Translations under genes and position numbers: made by a program
Source: an uncultured Myxococcales bacterium
GTDB taxonomy: Bacteria; Myxococcota_A; Polyangia; Polyangiales; Polyangiaceae
Length of the DNA stretch: 5,877 bases
Assembly: GCA_937998045.1 (NCBI GenBank)
Contig: CALKVG010000628.1
Location: 1 to 5,877 of the forward strand
Direction: 5' to 3'
Part shown: piece after piece, positions 1 through 5,349 of the stretch
How positions within the stretch are numbered: the stretch's first letter is position 1
How the letters are laid out: each line of letters opens with the position of its first letter
Notes under the pieces: generated by a model
Seen by the model: only the letters and a program-made list of their open reading frames with translations
What the model was told of the DNA's origin: nothing
Database searches by the model: none

Positions 1-14
1 GAGCCGCTCGAACG

Positions 15-63
15 CCCATCCACCCTCGGCGGCGGCCTAGCCGCCGCCGGAGGCGTGGATGGG
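15..63. repeat. Long imperfect inverted repeat around the integrase stop codon, putative terminator
   Basis: Bases 28-36 (ggcggcggc) and 40-48 (gccgccgcc) form a perfect 9-bp GC stem. The 3-nt loop at 37-39 is the integrase stop codon. The pairing resumes outside it: 15-23 (cccatccac) is the exact reverse complement of 55-63, and 24-27 pairs with 49-54 with two bulged bases. The right arm contains the acceptor and T-stem end of the tRNA-Cys fragment. On the minus strand the hairpin lies directly downstream of the tRNA 3' end, where a tRNA terminator would be, and at the end of the integrase operon. No T-tract follows, so intrinsic termination is an inference. Confidence 0.55.
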
Positions 64-1503
64 ATTCGAACCCACGTATGACGGTTTTGCAAGGCGGGCG
101 ACCGGGCGCCCCTTCTCGGGGACCGCGGAAAAAGCAGCGGATCGCGCCGCGGGAGCTCCCGGGATCGCCCCGGCTCGGGAGCCCAATGTCCAATGCCTGT
201 CCAATGCCGAGGGCCCTCGGCCGCCCGCCTTTCGCATCTCCGGGAGGAGCGCATCGAGGGGCCGGAGCTCGCCGAGACCCAGCTCCGCCCAGGTTCGCGC
301 CTGCCTCGAGTAGAGAGCCAGCATCGCGCTCGAGCGGTGCCCGGTGCGGTCCGAGACCCACTGCTCGGTCTTCCCGTTCGCGAGCGACACGGTAACGAAC
401 GTCGCGCGAAGGTCGTGCACCCGGATCGGCTGCCGGGCCTTCGAACGCTCGAAGAGCTCCGGGCGCGTGATGCCCGCAGTGCGGAGGTCCCCCCGTCCCT
501 TCGGCCCGTCGTCGGGCTTCCAATCGGCCGCCCCTCGGAACCACCAGACCGCGTTCGCAAGGTCGAAGCGCACGACGAGGTCGCCATCCTCACCGCCGGC
601 TCTCTTCTTCCACCATCCGAGCGTGCGCGTGACGTCCGGCGAGAGCGCCCAGGCGCGCGGGTCGTCCGTCTTGTTCTCGTCGAGGCGCACGCGTCCGTGC
701 TTCAGATCGACGTCGCGCCACCGCAGCAGCGCGAGCTCCGAGGCGCGCATCCCCTCGCGGGCGAGAACGCCGTACGCGATGCGGCGCTCGAGGTCGACGA
801 GCTTGCACGAGAGGAGCTTCGCGTCTTCCTCCGGGAAGAGGTACGCCTTGGCCTTGTTCGCGCTCCGCGGGACCTTCGGCATCCACTCGGCCGGGATCGG
901 GTTGCTCGCGATGTGACGCCCCGGGTAGACGGCGAGCGAGAGCACCTTGCGCATGCACTGCGCGACGAGCTTGCGGCTTCGCGGCGCGAGCGCCTCGGGG
1001 AGCTTGGCCATCACGCGTTCGGCATGCTCGAGGGTGACGTCCGGAATGTGCGTGGGCCCGATCACCGGGTTGATGTAGTCGCGGAGCACCTGGACGTCGC
1101 GGGTCGCGTCCTTCTCGCGCACGTGGTCGGGGAACTTCTTCCGCAGGCCGCCACTCGTCCAGTCCTTCGCGAAGTCCTCGAAGGTAGGCGCGAGCCCGCT
1201 CGCGACCCGCTCGGTCTCCCCCGCCGCGAGCATGTCGGCCACCTTGAGCGCGTCGGCGAGGGCCTTCGGCGTGCGTGCCTCGCCGGCGGCCGTCAGCAGC
1301 TCCTCGAGCTCCGTCCGCGCGGCAATGCCACGAAGCCGCTTCGCGATGCCCGCGAGGACGTTCGTGCGCTCCTGGGCGGCAGCGCGCGAACCGACCGCGA
1401 GGGGGAACGACGGCCGGCCGTTCGGCCCAGGGGCGACGCGCACGCGCGCGCTGAAGCCGTTGGCGGTTTCGAGCACTTGCCCCGTCGCTTCGAAGCGCGG
1501 CAT
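37..1503 (-). CDS. Tyrosine recombinase / site-specific integrase
   Basis: This 488-aa integrase catalyses strand exchange between att sites through a covalent 3'-phosphotyrosine. Residues about 7-55 look like a beta-rich arm-type DNA-binding domain. Residues about 105-210 are a core-binding (SAM-like) domain, and about 220-415 the catalytic domain. All expected catalytic residues are visible: Arg253 (GMRASEL), Lys278 (ENKTDD), His363 and Arg366 (HDLR), His389 (TGHR) and nucleophile Tyr398 (LALYSR). The ATG is preceded by GGGAGGG (1512-1518), and the 76-aa gene ends 2 nt upstream, so the two are co-transcribed. The protein runs about 90 residues past Tyr398, longer than the usual short tail. 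Roughly residues 471-485 are encoded by the tRNA-Cys attachment core, and the last three plus the TAG stop by flanking DNA. The tail from about 425 is Ala/Gly/Arg/Pro-rich and may be a read-through extension rather than a folded domain. Confidence 0.95.
   Translation of the reverse strand: MPRFEATGQVLETANGFSARVRVAPGPNGRPSFPLAVGSRAAAQERTNVLAGIAKRLRGIAARTELEELLTAAGEARTPKALADALKVADMLAAGETERVASGLAPTFEDFAKDWTSGGLRKKFPDHVREKDATRDVQVLRDYINPVIGPTHIPDVTLEHAERVMAKLPEALAPRSRKLVAQCMRKVLSLAVYPGRHIASNPIPAEWMPKVPRSANKAKAYLFPEEDAKLLSCKLVDLERRIAYGVLAREGMRASELALLRWRDVDLKHGRVRLDENKTDDPRAWALSPDVTRTLGWWKKRAGGEDGDLVVRFDLANAVWWFRGAADWKPDDGPKGRGDLRTAGITRPELFERSKARQPIRVHDLRATFVTVSLANGKTEQWVSDRTGHRSSAMLALYSRQARTWAELGLGELRPLDALLPEMRKAGGRGPSALDRHWTLGSRAGAIPGAPAARSAAFSAVPEKGRPVARLAKPSYVGSNPIHASGGG
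51..92 (-). other. tRNA-Cys 3' half, candidate attachment-site core (att)
   Basis: Read on the minus strand, this gives an exact tRNA 3' half. The anticodon loop TTGCAAA (92-86) carries GCA for cysteine. It is followed by the 5-nt anticodon-stem 3' strand ACCGT, a 5-nt variable loop, T-stem GTGGG, T-loop TTCGAAT, T-stem CCCAT (one G-T pair), acceptor strand CCACGCC and discriminator T73, which is typical of bacterial tRNA-Cys. CCA is not encoded. The bases upstream (93 onwards) do not supply the matching anticodon-stem 5' strand (ACGGT) or a D-arm, so this is not a complete tRNA gene. A tRNA 3' half at the end of an integrase gene is the classic signature of site-specific integration into a tRNA. 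An intact tRNA-Cys on the same strand beyond the right end of the window is predicted. Confidence 0.78.
182..208. repeat. Tandem 11-bp repeat with three CCAATG cores
   Basis: The 11-mer tgtccaatgcc occurs twice back to back (187-197 and 198-208). A further CCAATG lies at 183-188, giving three cores at 183, 190 and 201. The repeat sits inside the poorly conserved tail of the integrase gene, about 90 bp from the tRNA-Cys core. Short directly repeated motifs at that distance from a core are typical of integrase arm-type binding sites, so this is a candidate set of arm sites. That role is inferred from position only. A chance duplication inside a degenerating coding tail is the alternative. Confidence 0.5.
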
Positions 1504-1505
1504 CG

Positions 1506-1736
1506 TTACTGCCCTCCCGCTGCTGGTCCTCGCTGCAGCACGCGAATCTGCACCCCACGCGGATCGTCCCGGCTCGCCGCGCGGATCTTCGGCGCCATCC
1601 GGGAGGCGCAGGCCTTTGCGGCGGTCAGGTCGTCAACCGGGATCTCCCACTCGATTCGCGACCCATCCGCGCGGGTCCACTTCGCGTGCCACTGCTGGCG
1701 CAGGATACGGACGGTTCCGGTGCTCTTGCGCGCCAT
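1506..1736 (-). CDS. Small protein resembling a free-standing integrase arm-binding domain
   Basis: The 76-aa protein starts at an ATG 3 nt after the HEPN gene stop and ends 2 nt before the integrase start. GGGAGG lies 10 nt upstream of the ATG. Residues 6-50 read as beta strands followed by a helix: GTVRILRQQWHAKWTRADGS, then a helix around DDLTAAKACASRM. This is the pattern of the three-stranded-sheet arm-type DNA-binding domains at the N-termini of tyrosine recombinases. The integrase it precedes starts with a comparable stretch (GQVLETANGFSARVRV, residues 8-23, then a helix around AAAQERTNVLAGIAKRLR). It could be a separated accessory DNA-binding subunit, an excision/integration directionality factor, or a remnant of a duplicated N-terminus. 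The coupling to the integrase is visible; the function is inferred. Confidence 0.7.
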   Translation of the reverse strand: MARKSTGTVRILRQQWHAKWTRADGSRIEWEIPVDDLTAAKACASRMAPKIRAASRDDPRGVQIRVLQRGPAAGGQ

Positions 1737-1739
1737 GTT

Positions 1740-3110
1740 TCACTGGCCTCCCGCTAATGCCTGATCGTCAAGCCATCGTTCGAACTCGGCGGCCGTCGTC
1801 ATGCCTTCAAACCGGACGCTCTTCAGAAAGCTCGTCAGCGCGTGCTGCACCAAGTTGCGCAGAAGCTTGAGATCCGACTCGGCGAGCTCCGTTGAAGTCC
1901 CAGCGTGGACGATCTCGCCTCGGATCCGGAAGAGATCCGTTATCCAATCGGCCACTTGTTTTCGCGTGTCGGGGCGGAGTCCGATTAGGTGGGCAGCTCG
2001 CAGACGGAGCCGATCGGTCATCCCACCACGTGCCCGTGCGTTGGCAAGAAGTGCCTCGAGCGCGATTGCAAACAGCAGGAAGGCTTGCTCTCGCCGTGCT
2101 TCCACGCTCGCTCTGCCCGCCCAGCGCATTGCGTTGATGACGCGGCGATCAAGATCCGATAGGCGTTCGCGTTCGAGAATCTCGTTTGCGCGCTCGAGCC
2201 CAATTTCCGCCGCTCGGGGTGATGACGGGCTGATCATCGCGACGGGCGGAGAGTCGGAAGACCAGTGGCCCCAGAGGCTCCGGTCCCCTTCGACCGGCCG
2301 CAGCAGATATGGCATGCCGACGCGCTCTCCTTCTGGAGCGACGAACGCGCGATGTTTCGACGGGATCTTGTGGAAGTAAGGCGCGAAGAAATTGATGACG
2401 TCGATCGCCTCTCGAATCCTCAAGACCCCCAGGCTCGTCGCGGCTTCCTCGTCCAGAGCTCGCACGCGCACGGTTGCTATCACGGCGCCGGTGAAGTCGG
2501 AGACAATGCGCATGCGGTGGTCCGATCGCGCCTTGTGCTCCGCTGCAGCCCGCTTCGCAGACATGCGCGGGCCACGACGAACGCCGGGAACGCACTTCGC
2601 CAGCTCGCGCGCCGCTTGCGGCGTCCCTTGATCGAATTCGACGCGCCCCATGCGGAAAGGAAGCCCCGTCAAGGCGAAACCTCCGACGGGTACCGTAAGA
2701 GTCCAGTCTGTCGGCGGAGCCATCAGGGTCTTGCGGAGGTTGGCCAGCTCGCGACCCAAGCGACGCACGAACGCCGGCGTCCGCTCGATCCGGCCGTCTG
2801 CCCCTACCCGCCTAAGGTTAAGAGCGCGCAGGGTCGTCACTTCAACGAGGCTCGCCGCTGCTCGGCGGCTTAGCAACGGCTCCTCCGGGATTTGTTCGTG
2901 TACCGAAGCAATGCCTTCGACGCACGCCCGGTACAACTGAATTTCGTCGCCCGAGAGTGCGAGCCCGCCGAGGCGGCCCCTCTGAAAGTGTACGAAGTCG
3001 GGATTCAGCTCCGACTCGCTGGACGCGTCGCGTCCCATGCACGCGCGCAGCTTCTCGATCAGATTGCTTAGCTGAACGAGCGCCCGATCAATCTGGTGCG
3101 CGATCGACAT
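1740..3110 (-). CDS. ApeA-like HEPN-domain protein, predicted ribonuclease effector
   Basis: The 456-aa start (MSIAHQIDRA) is chosen because its ATG follows GGAGGG (3118-3123) by 7 nt and lies 1 nt after the upstream TAG. A longer reading of 482 aa would overlap that gene. The C-terminal region, about 325-435, has the HEPN pattern of ApeA-type proteins: a helix with FAIALEALLANARARG (347-362), a helix with DRLRLRAAHLIG (366-377), then LFRIRGEIVHAG (393-404). The last contains Arg397 and His402 in the R-x4-H motif that forms the active site in HEPN ribonucleases, so the catalytic signature is intact. The middle (about 135-250) looks alpha/beta and includes GAVIATVRVRALDEEAA and a helix into VINFFAPYFH; I do not recognise it. 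No membrane segment or signal peptide is seen. HEPN proteins of this kind cut RNA in abortive infection or toxin systems. Pairing with the upstream AlbA_2 gene suggests that role. The trigger and target cannot be read from sequence. Confidence 0.82.
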   Translation of the reverse strand: MSIAHQIDRALVQLSNLIEKLRACMGRDASSESELNPDFVHFQRGRLGGLALSGDEIQLYRACVEGIASVHEQIPEEPLLSRRAAASLVEVTTLRALNLRRVGADGRIERTPAFVRRLGRELANLRKTLMAPPTDWTLTVPVGGFALTGLPFRMGRVEFDQGTPQAARELAKCVPGVRRGPRMSAKRAAAEHKARSDHRMRIVSDFTGAVIATVRVRALDEEAATSLGVLRIREAIDVINFFAPYFHKIPSKHRAFVAPEGERVGMPYLLRPVEGDRSLWGHWSSDSPPVAMISPSSPRAAEIGLERANEILERERLSDLDRRVINAMRWAGRASVEARREQAFLLFAIALEALLANARARGGMTDRLRLRAAHLIGLRPDTRKQVADWITDLFRIRGEIVHAGTSTELAESDLKLLRNLVQHALTSFLKSVRFEGMTTAAEFERWLDDQALAGGQ

Positions 3111-3111
3111 G

Positions 3112-4131
3112 CTACGTCCCTCCGGACGGAGGCATATCGTCGCCACGGATCGCGGCTCGGTGCTGTTTTGCGTGCACCGCCTCGTCACTGACGTGGAACT
3201 TCAATTGAGTGGTCCCCTCCACCGGAGGCGTGTCGAGGGACATGATCCGCGCGTGGAGCTGCACCACGACGTCGCCACCCGTGCGCATAGCCGTGTCTTC
3301 GCACGGAGCGTCCGACAGCACTCGGTCCGTTCCGGGATAGATGACCAAGTCACCCGCAGCTTCGATCGCAACGTAGGACCGACCGTCCTCCGTGGAGCCT
3401 CTGCGCATCGCAAAGCCCGGGGGCGTCATAATCTTCACGGTCAATCCCAGATGCGACGGAAAGTCGAATAGCCACACCGCCGGAGCTCGCGCCGGCGAGC
3501 GGCCAGTGTTTCGGAGGCGAAGCTCGATAGAGGGGCGTGCGTTCGGGGTAATTCCGCTGCACCGCGCCCACAGCTCGAGCCGAGGCGGCGACGAGTACGC
3601 GAACAGCGCGGTAAGCATCGAGTGCGGGATGACGTGCGCACCAGCCGCGGTCCTCATGTAGTAGTGATTGTTGACTCGGCCCGTGCTCGTGGCGCGATGG
3701 GGACGCGCAAGGCTTGGAGGAACGTAAACGGCAACGACGCCCATCGGGGCAGCATCCGGCTTCTCGATGGGCCAGACCATGAGGCCTGGAATGGGCGGCT
3801 CGGTCGACGTTCGCACAAGGACCTCGACAGCACCGCCAAACTTCTCGGCGTCGTTGATGAGCACGACTCCCGTGACGCGGTCGAAGCCCTCCCGATTTCC
3901 TCCTCCCGCCGCCACGCCGATGACGAGGAGGCCGCCGTCGCCGTTCGCAAAGGATGAAACTGCCTTCGCGATGTTGTCTCGATCCTCGGGCCCCACCGTG
4001 GCGATGCTGGGATTCGCCTTGCGCTTGAACTCGAGAAACTGCGTCTCGGGCTCCTCGGCCGCCCGCCACTCCTCGATGAGCGCCCAGCCCTGCGCCTTCA
4101 GTCGTTCGAACAGCTCGCGTCCTTGATCCAC
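3112..4131 (-). CDS. Schlafen/AlbA_2-type protein with C-terminal beta-rich domain
   Basis: A 339-aa protein starting at GTG, with GAGGG 6 nt upstream. Residues about 25-175 match the AlbA_2 (Schlafen-fold) pattern. This comprises ETQFLEFKRK (29-38), a helix into KAVSSFANGDGGLLVIGV (56-73), RPHRATSTGRV (143-153), then NHYYMRTAAGAHVIP (155-169). Glu29 and Glu34 have the spacing of two active-site glutamates in animal Schlafen nucleases. The position after IGV, where those proteins have aspartate, is Ala-Ala here (74-75), so nuclease activity is uncertain. It may only bind nucleic acid. Residues about 183-320 look like a beta sandwich (SIELRLRNTGRSPARAPAVW, 201-220). The gene ends 1 nt before the HEPN gene, so the two are almost certainly translated together. 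It could be sensor, co-effector or partner/antitoxin of the HEPN protein. Some AlbA_2 proteins are annotated as transcriptional regulators, which is the main alternative. Confidence 0.8.
   Translation of the reverse strand: MDQGRELFERLKAQGWALIEEWRAAEEPETQFLEFKRKANPSIATVGPEDRDNIAKAVSSFANGDGGLLVIGVAAGGGNREGFDRVTGVVLINDAEKFGGAVEVLVRTSTEPPIPGLMVWPIEKPDAAPMGVVAVYVPPSLARPHRATSTGRVNNHYYMRTAAGAHVIPHSMLTALFAYSSPPRLELWARCSGITPNARPSIELRLRNTGRSPARAPAVWLFDFPSHLGLTVKIMTPPGFAMRRGSTEDGRSYVAIEAAGDLVIYPGTDRVLSDAPCEDTAMRTGGDVVVQLHARIMSLDTPPVEGTTQLKFHVSDEAVHAKQHRAAIRGDDMPPSGGT
3118..3123 (-). promoter_or_regulatory. Ribosome binding site fixing the HEPN start
   Basis: GGAGGG on the minus strand lies 7 nt before the ATG at 3110, inside the last codons of the upstream AlbA_2 gene. 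It decides in favour of the 456-aa start over the upstream in-frame start at 3188. Confidence 0.75.
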
Positions 4132-4147
4132 GTTTGGCCCTCGTCAG

Positions 4148-4183
4148 GCACCGCGTGACGGTGCGACGGCGCCGGAGCGCCGT
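4148..4183. promoter_or_regulatory. Two adjacent hairpins between the HTH gene and the AlbA_2 gene
   Basis: This is the only real intergenic gap in the gene train (4132-4193). It holds two inverted repeats separated by one base. The first pairs gcaccg (4148-4153) with cggtgc (4159-4164) around a 5-nt loop. The second pairs acggcgc (4166-4172) with gcgccgt (4177-4183) around a cgga loop. On the minus strand neither is followed by a T-tract. They could be an operator for the HTH protein encoded just upstream, an RNA element modulating read-through, or a weak terminator separating backbone from cargo genes. I see no convincing -35/-10 pair. Confidence 0.55.
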
Positions 4184-4193
4184 TTCGGCCTGC

Positions 4194-4616
4194 TCACTTG
4201 CCCGCGTAGACGCTCGGATTCATCCCCCTGGGACGTTGCAGCCCGGCGGCCAGCTCGAAGAGCTTCTCGACCGCCGTCGCCGGGATGCGCCACCGGGAGC
4301 CGAGATGGTGCGCGCCCGGGAGCTCGCCGCGGACGCACATGCCCCGCACGGACCTCTCCGAGACCTTGAGGATCGTCGCAGCCTCCGCGGACGTGAACTC
4401 CTCTCCTCGGGAGACCAATGGCATCGTTGGGGCAGACGTTCCCGCGCCGGGGAGCTCGAAGAGCTTGCCGATCGCCATCGCGGGAATGCGCCAGTCGCGC
4501 CCTACGCGACGCGCGCCGGGCACCTCTCCACGCTTGCACATGCGCCGGACGACGAGCGTCGTGACCTGGAGGATCTCGGCGCACTTCTCCGGAGTGAGTA
4601 CCTCGGGAAGCGTCAC
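4194..4616 (-). CDS. Tandem double excisionase-like winged-helix (HTH_17) protein
   Basis: A 140-aa protein starting at the GTG at 4616, which overlaps the upstream stop by 4 nt (GTGA). A longer in-frame reading to 4832 would only add Arg-rich sequence from the overlapping gene. It contains two copies of one 50-residue module, residues 6-55 and 73-122, identical at 27 of 50 aligned positions. Each has the MerR/excisionase-family pattern: T-x5-A-x-IL-x-V for the helix-turn-helix, R-x-MC-x-RGE-x-PGA for the turn and wing, then WRIPA and a final KLFEL helix. Such domains occur in phage and integrative-element excisionases (recombination directionality factors) and in small repressors. Two on one chain could bind adjacent half-sites as a monomer. 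The position ahead of the cargo and integrase favours control of excision or of the operon. Which one is not decided by sequence. Confidence 0.85.
   Translation of the reverse strand: MTLPEVLTPEKCAEILQVTTLVVRRMCKRGEVPGARRVGRDWRIPAMAIGKLFELPGAGTSAPTMPLVSRGEEFTSAEAATILKVSERSVRGMCVRGELPGAHHLGSRWRIPATAVEKLFELAAGLQRPRGMNPSVYAGK
4254..4493 (-). repeat. Intragenic direct duplication of the HTH module
   Basis: The two modules of the HTH gene remain recognisable in DNA. Bases 4254-4292 and 4455-4493 match at 33 of 39 positions, 201 bp (67 codons) apart. The end encoding WRIPA and KLFEL is the best preserved, which indicates an in-frame tandem duplication. Confidence 0.8.
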
Positions 4617-5086
4617 GGCCGCGCCTCGCGTCGGGCGCCGAGCAGCCGAGCGACCGTCGCCTCCTCCGCATCGCTCAGGGCGGCGTCCTGCCTCCGCTCG
4701 AGCACGTGGAGCGCCTCGGCTGCCCGGAGATACTCCGCCCGCTTCTCGATTGCGTCGGCCAACGCTTCGACGCCGCGCCGGTCGGCGGTGACCACAATCC
4801 GATGCGGGGGCAGCTTGCTGCCCAAGTTGCACAGCGCGTACCCGAATTCCTCCAAGCGCTTGTTGCAGCCTTCCGGCAGTGGCTTCGTTGTCACGTACTG
4901 GGTGAGCAACGCGATGATCCAGCCGACAGTCTCCGTCTCCGGCGGGCAGTCATCCGCGCAGTGCTTGAAGAGTGTCGCGAGGTGTTCGGCGGCGGCACTG
5001 AGCTCGCGTAGCGGCTTCGGTCGCGCCGTCTCCCGTCGTTTCGCAAGCGCCGCCGCGCGCCCTTCAGGCGTCTTCGGGGCGCTCAT
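4613..5086 (-). CDS. Hypothetical protein, 157 aa, helical with four cysteines
   Basis: I do not recognise this protein. The ATG at 5086 is chosen because it overlaps the upstream stop by 4 nt (ATGA) and has GAGGG 8 nt upstream. The longer in-frame reading to 5209 is Arg/Ala/Pro-rich and overlaps the previous gene. The N-terminus (MSAPKTPEGRAAALAKRRE) is basic and probably unstructured. Helices follow at about 27-42 and 52-66. Cysteines are at 43, 47, 74 and 86; the C-x3-C (HCADDC) could be a metal site, but no standard zinc motif is complete. The C-terminal third (about 104-152) is a predicted charged helical or coiled-coil region (GVEALADAIEKRAEYLRAAE). It ends in a GTGA overlap with the HTH gene, so the two are translationally coupled. 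No catalytic motif is visible. Confidence 0.72.
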   Translation of the reverse strand: MSAPKTPEGRAAALAKRRETARPKPLRELSAAAEHLATLFKHCADDCPPETETVGWIIALLTQYVTTKPLPEGCNKRLEEFGYALCNLGSKLPPHRIVVTADRRGVEALADAIEKRAEYLRAAEALHVLERRQDAALSDAEEATVARLLGARREARP

Positions 5087-5349
5087 TGGAGGCCCTCGTG
5101 CGCCGTGGGGTCCGCTGCCTTCGCGAGCTCGTCGATGCTGCTTCGCAGGCACTGGCCGAAGTGGTATCGCGACTCGCGTAGGAGCCGCGCCAGCAGCACG
5201 AGCTCGCAATGGTCGGGGGCACTCCCGTCGGCTGATGCCGCGAGGATCTCCTGGAGGAGGACGATCGCGCGGTCGAGTCGGCGCAGGCCCCCTCGCCGCA
5301 TGCTTTGCGTGTTCTTGCGGGCCGTCGTCGTCGTCGTCGGGGCGCTCAC
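5083..5349 (-). CDS. Hypothetical small helical protein, 88 aa
   Basis: Unrecognised. It starts at the GTG at 5349, which overlaps the previous stop (GTGA) with GGAG 8 nt upstream, and ends in an ATGA overlap with the 157-aa gene. The longer in-frame reading to 5703 is a run-on through the previous gene. The N-terminus MSAPTTTTTARK contains five threonines encoded by five identical ACG codons, a triplet microsatellite at 5324-5338. The rest is helical: LRRLDRAIVLLQEILAASAD (22-41) and CELVLLARLLRESRYHFGQC (48-67), separated by a short polar loop. There is no signal peptide or membrane segment. It shares its first four residues (MSAP) and a loosely similar helix-loop-helix layout with the 157-aa neighbour, which may point to distant common origin. 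Confidence 0.68.
   Translation of the reverse strand: MSAPTTTTTARKNTQSMRRGGLRRLDRAIVLLQEILAASADGSAPDHCELVLLARLLRESRYHFGQCLRSSIDELAKAADPTAHEGLQ

Noticed and set aside
51..130. Complete tRNA-Cys gene
   Set aside because: Only the 3' half fits. Bases beyond 92 cannot form the anticodon-stem 5' strand, D-arm or acceptor 5' strand.
590..1558. 322-codon minus-strand frame overlapping the integrase
   Set aside because: Arg/Ala/Gly-rich shadow of the integrase in another frame; no domain pattern.
193..1764. 523-codon open frame on the plus strand opposite the integrase
   Set aside because: It is antisense to a gene with all catalytic residues intact. Its translation is Arg/Glu/Leu-rich without domain pattern, which is the usual result of high-GC codon bias on the opposite strand.
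3111..3188. 26-residue N-terminal extension of the HEPN protein
   Set aside because: It would lie within the AlbA_2 gene. The internal ATG at 3110 has a strong, well-spaced ribosome binding site and sits 1 nt after the upstream stop.
5324..5338. Triplet microsatellite (gtc)5 as a phase-variation switch
   Set aside because: Slippage by whole triplets would only change the number of threonines and keep the frame, and five units is short.
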